IMG/VR virus record: IMGVR_UViG_3300047562_001735
Coordinates: 1-31,819 of that record
Strand: one strand, 5' to 3'
Source of the DNA: a virus
DNA: 31,819 bases
The translations under genes and the position numbers were made by a program. Below the pieces are notes generated by a model that was not told where the DNA came from, did not search any database, and worked only from the letters and a program-made list of their open reading frames with translations. This document shows, one piece after another, positions 8,117 through 20,700 of the stretch. The first letter of the stretch is position 1, and each line of letters opens with the position of its first letter.

Positions 8117-8791
8117 TTAAATCTCACTTATGTTCGTCAAACTTTGAATTCTAATAGTATAATCAATTTGTATTAGTCTGTTCAATGACTTCTGCACAGG
8201 GTGGAAAATAACGTGAGTTAATAATCTTCCCTGATTGGCACCGCTAGTTGAATAAGCCTTTAGACCTAATTCATCAAACACAAAGTTTCCATCCATGTCT
8301 GTCGAATTATCAAATGCTTGTTGTCCTGTTGGTTCACCGTAATCAAGTAAACAACTAATTAGAATATCTGTATATGTTGTACCTAATGTATGTCTTGTTT
8401 CAATAAAGTTACGTGCAGGGTCTGTGTTGTTGGTATTGTTATCGTCAACAGTTTTATAATATGTTTGATTATATAACGATGCGTTAACACCAGCATTGTT
8501 TGGCGTAAGATAAGTGATGATTCCGGTTGGATCAACGGTTGTTCCACCGTTACCAAAGGCCATCTCAACAATATTGCCCCTACCCTCATTACCTAAAGAT
8601 TCAGCAAGTGAGATACTCATGTTCTCATAGTGGATAGCATTACGCTTGTCAATAAAAACTTCGTTTGATTCTGGGTCAAATATCTTGATATGACCTTCCA
8701 TCATCACTCCTGTGTTTTCATTGGGTTTTTGAACCGTTTCTTTCACTGTTTGCTCCACTGTTTTATCCTTACTGTTATCCGTGTTAGACAT
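8117..8791 (-). CDS. Conserved virion structural protein of marine T4-like phages (baseplate or fibre-attachment)
   Basis: This 224-residue protein has a polar, low-complexity N-terminal 25 residues (KDKTVEQTVKETVQKPNEN). A compact domain follows: GHIKIFDPESNEVFIDKRNA, then IVEMAFGNGGTTVDPTG with an LYNQTYYK strand. The C-terminal half contains FVFDELGLKAYS and LLTHVIFHPVQKSLNRLIQI. From memory this combination recurs beside large tail genes in marine T4-like phages, usually as an unnamed structural protein. It has no enzyme motif, signal peptide or membrane segment. It starts 4 bp after the giant gene's stop, with AAGGAAT as ribosome-binding site, and precedes the fibre array. A baseplate or fibre-connector role is inferred from position. 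It could correspond to one of the T4 wedge proteins gp8-gp10, but I see no motif that proves this. Confidence 0.72.
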   Translation of the reverse strand: MSNTDNSKDKTVEQTVKETVQKPNENTGVMMEGHIKIFDPESNEVFIDKRNAIHYENMSISLAESLGNEGRGNIVEMAFGNGGTTVDPTGIITYLTPNNAGVNASLYNQTYYKTVDDNNTNNTDPARNFIETRHTLGTTYTDILISCLLDYGEPTGQQAFDNSTDMDGNFVFDELGLKAYSTSGANQGRLLTHVIFHPVQKSLNRLIQIDYTIRIQSLTNISEI

Positions 8792-8795
8792 ATTG

Positions 8796-11700
8796 TTATT
8801 CCTTAATATTTATTACAGGCAAACCAGAGGTCCTCTCTAGCAAGAATTTGGCTTGCGGTGTTTCCGATCTTTGTAGTGTGGCACCGTTTGACGCGGTTGC
8901 AACGCCTTGTTGATACCAAACTCTGCCCTGTTTTTGCACTACTTTTAGTTCTAATCCATCTTGAGGTTCATCTCTTAATGTTAATTTATAGTAACCTTTA
9001 GCAACACTATCGCCCACTGGCTCAATAGTAAACTCTGCTTGTTGTGTTACATCACTTGCTACACCTAAACTGTTTGTTTCATTACTGTCAAATGCAATTT
9101 CAACATTATGTTTCTTAATTGGATTTGCTATAACTGTCGGTTTTTGTAGTTTTCTACCACCTAAATATACCTCAACCTGGTCGTGTGCTCTTGCACCCGA
9201 AGATATATTAATAGTTTCTAGCACGTGAATCTTTCTACCATTTGGTAATCCTGGACGTATAGTACTTTGATATACGTTCAATGCATCAACATATGGAACT
9301 GTTTGATTAACTGATACATCTTCAACATACGTTCCTACAGGATAGTTATCTTTAACTCCTGTACCTAGTGTACCTCTTGTAATTTGTTTTAGAGTATTTC
9401 CTGATTTTTCATAGTATTCAATACGCTCTCTATCAACAAATATCACACCAGGTATTTTTCTTACCTTGCTAGGTTGAGGTAAGAAACTTGCATCTTCAAG
9501 TTTAATTTCGGTGCTGGTTTTTGTTAGTGCTTGTGTTAGCACTGTTCTATCCTGGGCACTAATTCTCTTGAAGTGTGTTCTGTTTAACATATCTTTAAAC
9601 ACATGATATCCAATACCATCATATGAAATGTCTTCACTGAATGTTGTTGCAACTACTCTGCTTGTTGGTAACTGTTCAATCTTATCATCAATGTAGAATG
9701 AAAGCCTATCATCAAGAACTTTATAATCTGTATCAGCAACTAAAGGTTTACCATCTAATTCAACCCAAACATAGTTTGTGTCTACAACTCTACGAGATAA
9801 TGTATAGTTTCCTCCAGTATTACCTGTAAACACTTCTTTTCTAATTAAGTTTGTATCATGATTTGTAAATGTTGTAACGTACACGGTATCATTATTATTA
9901 ATTACATACGGTGTTGAAGTGTCAATTGTTACAAAACTTGCACGACTGCTGTCTGCTTGGTTTTGTATTTTTACTTCATACTCATGATTTCTTAAAATTG
10001 TAATAGCAATAACATCACCCGCTTGTAGTGTTCCAGCGTAGAATGTTAATAAGTTTGTTGAAGTATCAAATTGATAGTCAGCGATAGCCGTCAACTTAAT
10101 ACCATTTTGATAAACTTCAAGTTCACCAATAGCAAGGTTAAATGTTGAATACTGTGGATCTTGACTTACAAGATAATCTAACGTTACTCCATTTGATACA
10201 TAGTAAACAGTATCAGGAGTTTTTAATCTTCGTGTTACACCTGTTAAATTATTTTTAACTTCAACAATTACCATAGCATGAAGTGGTGCAATGGTTGCCG
10301 GAACTTCGTTAAGAATAAATTCTTTAACTCCTGTGTATGTAAACACTTCTTTCTTAATTTCACTGTATGTTTTTTCAGACGAAGTTAATACTAATATTTG
10401 AATTCTGCTGTTAGCAGGTGCTGTATAAGAAATATCAACAATAACCGAAGCGTTGTTTGCTTTTCTTAAAACATAATTTTTAGCAACACCATTTACAGTT
10501 ACAAAAGCAGATTTAACATCATCATATTTTGCTGTTAATTCAAATTCGGTTGTTGAACCGTCGCCAACAAAGTTTGCTCTTTCAAGAATCTTGCTACCAG
10601 CAACGTTTAATGTTTGTATGGTTACGAATACATCTTGTGCAGGAACATTTGATAGTGTAACTGTTTTGTTTGCCCAGTTAATAGTATAATCAGTATCGTC
10701 AATATAAATTCCGTCAACAGTAACAAATATACTTGCTTCGGATCCAGGAATTTGATCAAATCCAAATACTGTTGTTGTACCATCACCTTGATATCTATTT
10801 GTCTTAATAATCGGTGATCCGTCAGCAGGTGAGTTGTAAACTTTCATGCTTAATGTATCAAACACCTGACCTGGAACAACTTCTTCCGGAGCATGACTTG
10901 TTTCTGGTGTAATGAATCCATCACCGTCTAAGGAAATATCTTCTGGTCGTGAACCTGTCGCTGTATTGAACTTACCATTGGTGGTTGTAAAACTACCACC
11001 ACTTAATAGTGTGTCAAGGTTGTTTACATCTGTTGGTACCAACGCACCGTCTGATGTATCTAATCTAAATACAACCAATACGCCATCAGCAGGTGTAACA
11101 TTTAAAACAAATGTTGCAGTATTGCCATCTCCAACAATAGTAGGTGTTACGTCAGGATCTTTTCTTACACCATCAAAATAAACATTAACATTTTGTCCTG
11201 CTTCAGGAGTATATGGTAATGTAAATGATGTTGTTGATCCATCTGCACGGAAAGCATAGTCTGTATTACTTCCCGAGAATGTGTCCCAACCATGACTGAA
11301 CCATGGTAGACCATCCCAACCCACGCTAACACCAAAGTCTAAACCTTGTATTTGTACTCCAGGATATTCAACACCTGTCATTAATTGTGCAGGATCTTTG
11401 CCTGGCATACCAGCGGTTGGTGAATAATAGTAATCAATTCTATCAGTTGCCTGCATTAGATTAATTGATTTTTTATATTTAATACTAACTATCGAACCAG
11501 CACCCGGAGGGTTCTTAAAGATAATGTATGCTTCTTTTGCTTTATATGTCCAATTTTCTTTTGTTGCAAGTACAATGTTATAACTTTCAATATATGCAGT
11601 TTCATTATTAACATCAATAGTAAACTGACGCTTGTCTAGTGTTGACAAATAAGTTAATTTAAATTTAACCTGTCCTGCTGTTGCTGTATATCTGTCAGTA

Positions 11701-14700
11701 AATGTTTCAGACTGAATTACTTTACTTGAATTCAATCTATCAAATTTCATTACAACTTTATTTGTTCTTACTTTTTTGTTTTCTAATATCGGCACCGCTC
11801 TTGCAGTTTTTGTAACAACATCTGTACCACCGCCACCAACAATACTAACAATAGGTGCAGTTGTGTATCCAGTACCTGATTTAATTAATCTAATTTCACG
11901 CACTTTTCCTCTTGCCACGTATGCTTCTGCTAGTGCATCTTCTTGAACGCCTGAAGGTAACTCATAATTTCCATTTGGTAATAACGGAGTTCCATAATAT
12001 TTTGGTCCAACAACATAAGGATACACAGCAACATCTGTATCTCTAGGATCAACTGTAATAAAGTATGCGTATGTGCCTTGTGGATATTCTGGTGTTGCAC
12101 AGAATCTTCCGTTATGCTCATCTAGGTCACCTAGACCAGCAACGTATTCATAATCTTCAATGTATCTTCCATTAGGAACAGAACCATCTGATCTTAAAGC
12201 ACTTTTTAATCTATAACTAGATGTCATTATCTTAATTGTACTAGGACCGTTAACGTTCTCAAAACCATATGGACCATAAATTGGGAATCCATCAAATGCA
12301 TAACCTAATATAGGAGAATGAACAGTGTCATCTTTTTCATACATTAATCGAGGATCACTGTGATAATGATAAACACCGTCCTCTTGTGGATGTCCTGATC
12401 CGTCATCAATACCTAATTCTTCATGACTTTCAACAGCATTGATTGTGTAACTAACACCATTTCTAATTTCTTTTTCTATTGCTCTAGGATCAAAAAATAC
12501 AACGCCGTTAACAGCAAGACCAATTGGTCCCATTGGTGTTGAAACTTTCTGCAATGCTTCTGCAGGAGTTCTTGTAATCTTAAAGATAAAATTCTGTCTT
12601 AAAACATTTGTTACACTAAAATTATGATCAGGCAAGTTGCTTGATTTAACATAGAAATCACTTACAGTATAATCTGTATCAACTAATGCCCTAAAAGGTG
12701 TTGTTTGTAAAATATTAGGTTTAGCAACACGGCCACCTGTAATTACAACCAATGGATTTTGATTATACCCTTCTCCTGCATCACTAATTTCAATATTACC
12801 TACAACATATTTGTAGTTGTCAAACCAATTTACATAAGGTTGTTCAGAAATTAATCTATGATTTTCGTCAAGAACTTCCCATTTTCCTGATTCCTTATCA
12901 AAGAAACCCGGAAGGTCAAAGTCTGTGCTACCAATACTTCCTTGCTCTAAGTTTTCATAAGAAGTAATAAATTCTCTAATGCTGGATCTATAAGGCTTAA
13001 CTTCTTTTAGATATTCCTCAATGTAGGTTGGTTCGTTTAGATTATAAGTTAATTTTTTGCTAAATCCACCAAGATTATTTTTAACATTTAAGAAACTTGT
13101 TTTGAACGCCCAGTCAATAAATTCTGATTCGCTAAGTGCATACTTAACTGCAATAAAGAATAACTTATTCCAATTATCACGTAGATCATCAACAAAAATA
13201 TTGTTTTGTATTACATCAATAATAATTCTTGTTTCAGCAATAGGTTGTTCATCGAACAAGTTAATATCAAAGTTTTCAGCACCAGCAAAACCAAAGTTTA
13301 ATAAACTATAATCGTATAGGTTTTCATTAAACTTAATTGTGCTTTTTGCTTTAAAGACTAAATTGTATTCATTATTAAACGATCCGCCCGATGCAACACG
13401 CTGAAGTATCATCTTATTGCCATCGCCAGCATTGTCAATTTGAACAAATTGTCCAACTGTTGTAACCAATGTATCTAATTGATATGGTGCTGATATTTTA
13501 TGGTTAATAATTGTATCAACATCAAAGTCTGCATTTTTGTAATCAACATATGACCAGAATCTAGATAGATCGTATGTCTGTGTATTTGTTCTGTTCCATA
13601 AACTTGTGTTAGCGTTCCACTCATACATTGTCCAGTAGTTGTTTGCTGTTTCATCTATATCAACAAGAACTTTAAATGGTCTTACTTTTATTTCCGCACT
13701 GTCATATCCACTGCCTGTTTTTACAATCTCAGTACCAATAACTTTACCGTCAGTATTGATTATTGACTTGATTCTTGCTCCGGAGCCGTTTCCTGTAATG
13801 GTAATTTCAGGAGCGATTTTATAACCATATCCTTGTTTAATAATATCAACGTTAACAATTCTACCATTTTTTAATACAGGCGATAATTGTGCTTGTATTA
13901 AGTCCTGTGTTCCAATATTTTCTAGATCGCTAAAATTATCAACCTTAACATCATACTTTCCTGATATAGCAGTTGGCTTAGGATCGTTTTGTCTTAGTTT
14001 ACTAATATCCTTTGTGTCAACGATTCTAGTTTTACTCATTACTTCGTTAACAAAAGTAATTACAATTTTAAGTGCATTGAGTCTATCTCTAAACATTGAC
14101 TGTCTAGGACGTATTTGTAAACCATATTTTCTTTGTTCAGGTAGATCAGCATCTGGTACCGCACTTCCTTGATCATCAAAGCCAACTAAACTGTCGTACA
14201 ATTTTTTAATCAACAAGTTGTTGTCAATTTTTGCTGTTTGATTTTGTCTTAATAACAGCCATTCATTATGTTCAGGTATATCAGTATTAACATTTGAATA
14301 ATGCACTGCTAAGAAAACATCTTCGTCTGTTAATGTTGTTTTAACATTTGCTAAACTTATGCTGTTCTTGCTTAATACCTGTAAACTCTTAATGCCGTAT
14401 GCTGTTGGATTAGAAATAATATTTGATACTTCAATAGCAGGAATTGTTCTTCCTTCGATATTCTCCGGAACAATTACAGTATTCTTAACCCAATAGTAAT
14501 AGCGTGTTTGGAAAGTATTAGTGGTTGCGTTGTACACACGTTTGATTGAAACTGTGTTGTCGTCATATTTTGCTTCGCCGCTAAAACCAGCCGCCACACC
14601 TTCGTTGGTGTCAGCAACAGTATTCCATTCACTTGGTAATAAATCGGTCGCTACCCACTCGTAGATGTCAATGCTTGACCCAGGGAACAATGCTCCCCAG

Positions 14701-17700
14701 TTGTTTGTTCTATATTCTGTATCACCTTGTTCATAATCAATATAACGAACAGAACTTAAATCCCACCATAATTCCCCTTCGTGTTCATCGGTCCAAGGTT
14801 TACCTTCATTAATATTAACTGATTGATCACTAACTGTGTATATTGCAGGATCAACGTTTGTTTTATAACTTAATTCTTTTTCTGCTAGATATGGAATTTT
14901 TCCTTTTACAGGATCAATAACTTCTAGATAATCTTTAACCTTGTTTGTTTTTGTGTTGTATGTGAATACATTTTTAATCTTATAAGGATCGGTAAATTCT
15001 GTTTCTTGTCTTAACAGGTTCCAACCTGCAGATTTTGTTTTTTGATAAACGTATAAACTTCCTGTTTGGAAATCTTGTACGTCTGCTTGTGGTGCACCAA
15101 CAAACACACTGTTTGTTCCATAGTCAATACCTGCACCAAAACCGTCTGCTGTTTTGATATCACTGCTGTTTAATTTTTGACCGAATATAAATTTAGTTCC
15201 AAGTTTTGTATATGTGTATACCGTACCTGAACCTACATTGTAATCAACTATTTTAGTTGTATTAGAATCAAAGGTTGTAGCAAAATCATTTTCACCACTG
15301 GTTTCAACATTTGGTGTAATATATTTGTCAAATGTTGTTATCTGTGTATTCTTTCCACCTTCGGCTTGTACAGCGAAAGATGTACCTTCGGCGTTTATAG
15401 AAATTACTGAACCAAATCTATCATTACCATCATTAAATGGTGCTGATACTTCTTGTTCCAAACTAAACAGATTGTTTACTGTTTTAAAGTAATAGACCAA
15501 TCCACTGTTAATATTGTTTACATCATTGCTAGGAGATCCAACAACCAACACAGTACCGTTACTGTTTAAATCAAGGCTAGCACCAAATCCATCACCTTTA
15601 AGCACCGTAGGAATAATAAGTGTGCCGCCGGTTGTGTATGTTCCTGTTGCTGTTACAGGATTCGTTAATAGGCTATCATGATATAGTGTAAACTCTTTTG
15701 CGTTTGAATTGCTAACCTTAACAAAATATTCTGCATTGTTTAATCCTGTTATACCTCCAACACCGGTAATTAAAATTCTCTGTCTATTAGTGAATCCATG
15801 ATTGTTTGTTGTTTGAATTCTTACAGGAGTTTCTGCGAACACTGCACTAATTGTTAGTTCTAATACTTCACCTGTGGTAGTTGCATCAATCGTTTGTGAT
15901 AAAACATATGTACCGTTGCTGTATTTGTAAATGTATACAGCACCTCTGTTGGCTGTTGAGTCATCTCCTGTTAATTCTGCATTAGGAGCACTCACAGCAA
16001 CAATGCTTAGATCTTTTGAAGCAACCATTCTTGCTCCAAAGTTATCATTGTTTACTCCGGAAACGCCTCTGCTGAACGAACTAGCAACTTGCCATTGCAA
16101 ACTACCATTTAATAATGTTTTTTCAAATACATAAACCTTACCTTTACCATTTGACCAACCTGGTGCTGATACTAACATTTTTGTATCTGTTAATGCTACC
16201 GCTGAACCAAAATGTGTTCCTGTGTTTGGTTCTGGTGATTGAATTATATATTCTGTTTCAAATAAGTTTGTTAATGAATTATATTTTAATAATTTAACAG
16301 CACCCTCTTCTACGTGTGTGCTAGGTGTGCTACCAATACTTCCAAACGAGAAGTTTGGTCTATTAGGATCTGTTGTTCTTTTGAAGTGACTTGCAAAAGG
16401 TGCACCAACAACTAAATGTTGATCTGTATTAGATAATGCTAAACTGTATCCAAAGCGAGGAACACCATCAACAATATTGTCTGAAGCATTATCACTAAGT
16501 GCAAACCCTTGAACCGCTTCAAGAGTTGAAATGTTTGTATTAAGTTTTCTTCTTAACACAACCACTTGACCTTCATCACCACCCTCTGGTGAACTTACCA
16601 CTATTAAACGTCCTTGATCACCACTAGTAATTGTGCTACCAAATTTCTGTCCTGGAATTAGGTTTACGCTTCCCCATTTGTTTCGTTGGAAAGCCAGCGT
16701 CTTTTCATATACACCCCAATTGCCAGTTGAATCATTGTCAGCAAATACCTTTGAACCGACCTCAAAGTTAATAACATCTTTTAAATTGTTAAGTTGATCA
16801 ATATTGTCGAGCCTTACTGAAATTAACTCTAACAATGTACCATTAGCACTGTCTTCTTGAATTTGCAATGATGTTAACTCTGTTTGAATTGTAAATGAAT
16901 ACGCTGATAAAACTTCTTTAACTTTGTAAACAGAATCTATGCTTGGATCAAAATCTTTAATAGAAATATATGCACCTTCTGTTAATGTGTGCGGTAGATC
17001 CGTGTATAATGTAACAACACCGTTAATGGTAACAGTAGGCTCTAGGTCCACTGTTCTAATAACTCGTGCATCTAGTCCTGTTAATCTTAGTACGTTCCAA
17101 TCCTTTGCTGGTGTTTTACCAATCCAAATAGTGTCGTTTTCTTTTAATGCATTTACAATTGGATTATTAAGTATATCTTCTTCATTGAAGATTGTCATTG
17201 TAACATCATCTAATCTTCCGTATCCTGCTGTTGGCAATTTTTGGAAGTAATTAGGTGTGTTAAATTCTATGGTTCTATCAATTATCGGCCACGGATTATT
17301 ATCGTATGTTGATGGTTTTACAGCAATGTCCTTGGACAATAGTTTAATAATATTAGAACTTGTTAGTGCAGTTGATCTTTGAGAAACAAAGTCAAATCCT
17401 TGCGGATTATCAACATTTAATCTTTCACTTAACGCAAACTCAATTTCTTTTACTGTTGAATTACTTCCTAAACTACCAACCTTAAATGCCCACTCTTCAT
17501 CAACGTTGATGTTAGTATCAACACCATCAATCTGTAAACGCTGAATTTTATCAATGGCATTTTTTGTTCCTTTTTCTTTAATAAATCCTTGATAGAATTT
17601 GTACTGTGCTGTTTCATCTTGAATTAAGTTATCAAGATATGTTCTCTTTTGATATCCAACAAGATGCTGTGCATATCTCGTTTGATTAACATCAAAGTTT

Positions 17701-20700
17701 TCGCTTTCTAAAGAATAAAAATCTTCAAATGAACTTGTTTTATAATCTAAGTTAGGTAATAGTTCAGCAACCGGTTTGGTTCCTAGATACAACCAGTCGT
17801 TAACATTAAATGAATCTGTGCCTGGAATAAATTTCTTAGCACTATAAAATGTACCTTTATGTTTTACAACTTCACCTAAATAGTAATCATTAAATGCAAG
17901 CCAATCATTAATTTGTGCTTCGTCGTATATAAAACCAGGGGAGAAAAAGTCTCCATCCCATTCACTTGTTTTAAACCCTAATAATTTAATTCTTTTTGCT
18001 CTATATCCTGCTTCTTGGTCGTACAGAATATCACCAAACTGTGACTTATCATCAAATACAATTACGTGTTCTTTTTGTACAACATTTAATTGCATAAAGA
18101 AAATACCGCTCTTGGTATCTCTTGGTCTTATTGTAAATGCACCATTTGCTCTCGTTGTAGTAAATTCTTCTCTTGGTAGAATATTACCGTTAGCAGTTAA
18201 AATTGTATAATCATAAAAACTGTTTAATACGTTATCAACTTGTCCAGCATTAAAATTAAACTTGATTCCATCAGCGAATGGTGCTATTGCAATAACACTT
18301 TCTACCGCCCATCCCTGTGTTGTCCAGAATAAAAATTCTTTACCAGAGAACTCCCAATTTTGTATATCAAACACTTCCGGAATATATTTGTCAAAAATAA
18401 ATCCTCTGCTTTCTAAATATTTTCCATAACCTAATATTAGATCATAAACATCCTGAACACGACTGTAAACTTTACCATAACCAACCTGTGTTACGGTTTG
18501 TTTCCAACGTGTGGCTTTTCTTACTTCGGCTCCGCCCGTCATAGGCAGTTGTGGTAATGAAGTAAATTTAGAAGCATCAAATTCTGCTGTGCTTGTATGC
18601 TGTTCTTTACAACGATAATATCTTCCACCCGCTTCAACAATTTGTCCTACGCCATAGAATTTATCCACCGTCCAAATAACATATTTGGCACTAACACCTC
18701 CTACGTTAACAACAGGATCATCTTTTTGATGTACTGGTTCAAATACTTTAAAGAAAGGTTTATATCTATCGTATCCTCTAATTTTATAACCGTCCTCAGT
18801 CCTTTCAATGATAATACCGCTAATTTTTTCATTGCGTACAGGGTTACTTGTTCTTAATTTTAATTCATAGTTTTCATTTGGTAAGAACACACTTGATTGT
18901 TTAGAATCAGGATTAGAACTTTCTAATAAAACTCTTAATCTATTTTTATTTGCAAATCCGCCTAATTTATAAACAAGATTCATACTGGTCTTGGTTACTT
19001 TGTTCCAGTAAATATCATCCGGTGACTTATCAGAAGATTTTAAGTATTCAACAATAAATGTATGATAACCTAATCCTATGTGTCTTACATTATTATAAAC
19101 AGAATCATGTATTCTAATATCAGTTAAATCTAAAATTTTTCCTGTTGGTTTATATAATACACTTCCGCTAGGTGCAATTTCAGTTTGTCCTACATCAAAC
19201 AATGAACCTAAGTATTGTGCTGGCTTCATTAATATTAATGCAACTTGTAGTGCAAACGGATACCATGAACTTGTTCTCCATGACGATTCTGCAGGATGCC
19301 AATCACCGAATTTAAAGTCATCGTCTAGTGTTCCATCAAAAATTTCTCCGACCATTCCTGCTCTGATTGGATCTTTTAATTCTCCGTATTCATTAACAGG
19401 AATAATTTTAGTTACGCCTGGTCTAGCATAAACAGGATTAATTTTTTCTCCGTCGGCATATCTAATTCTACCTAGTTCTATGTCATCCCAAAGTTTTTTA
19501 TTACCATCTGTGTATGGTGCCGCACCGTATTCAGTTTCCCACCAAGTTGGTTTTTCACTAAACCCTTGCATTTCCCATGGGTGACTGTGTGGACGATAAG
19601 TTCCATAAAATTTTGTATAAATTCCCTTCCAGTATCCAGGTAAAAACTCGCCTGTAAATGTATCACGTGTTTTCCCATAGTTTAGGGTAAACATATTTTC
19701 TTTGTTTGTGACATCATTTTTTGTTGAGTTAACACGATACACATCAACCCATGATCCAAAATCATTTGTTAATAATTCGTTAAATTCATCTAATGTGTAA
19801 TCACTCTTATTAAATGCTCCAGGAACATATGAATTAATATCAAATACCTTTGGATTGTACTGTGCTTTGATATTATTGTAAATTCTTTTTTCAAACTCTA
19901 ATAAAATGTCATCTCTAAAATCGTCGTAGGTAACATTTATAGATCCGTCATGACCTTTTATAACTCTGCGAGGCGTTACAAATGTGTCATCAACAAATAT
20001 TTCAGGCTTAAATTTAGGATACAAACCTAACTTGGTTGGTGTCTGCGGTACAATGTTACCCGTTGTATCATAATCACGAATAGTAACAACGTCACCAACA
20101 TTTACTGTTTTAATAATAGTAACACCGTTATCAAGTGCATCAAATGTATAGTCCTGACCATAATATAATTGTTCATCATTAATGTAGACATACACTGATC
20201 TATTCTGTAATGCTGTTGTATCAAAAGCAGAACTAAGACCAAATATCTGTTGTGTTGGTGCTACTTTTGTGTATTTTAACTCTGTAATTTTTCGACCAAA
20301 ACCAAGCATATCTGAGTAGAAATAAGGTGAATTTACTGGCTTGTCTAAAGACATACGATATAGAATTAAATCAATATCTTCCTTAACATTGCCAGAAAGT
20401 TCCATGCTCGATGCTTGAACTAGCAGTTGTTCTTTAAAGAAGTTATAATCTCTTGCTTGTTTTCTAATTGCTTTAACAATGTTATTTTCAAAGTCAACTA
20501 AACTAAAAATACTGTTTAGTATTGATCCACCGTGCTTAACATAACGCAATCCGTCAAAGTGTATATCCTTAACATCTCTAGCATTGTTTGGACCAAATGC
20601 CTTTCCAGAAATATTAACATTATTTTCAAAAATAGTTTTGAAGTGATCACTGATACTACCTAGCGTGAATGTTGTAAGGTCATTATTCTCAGCATTGTTT

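Noticed and set aside
16939-17250. Plus-strand frame of 103 codons opposite the giant gene
   Set aside because: A frame of this size is expected by chance opposite a 14-kb gene; no domain is recognisable.
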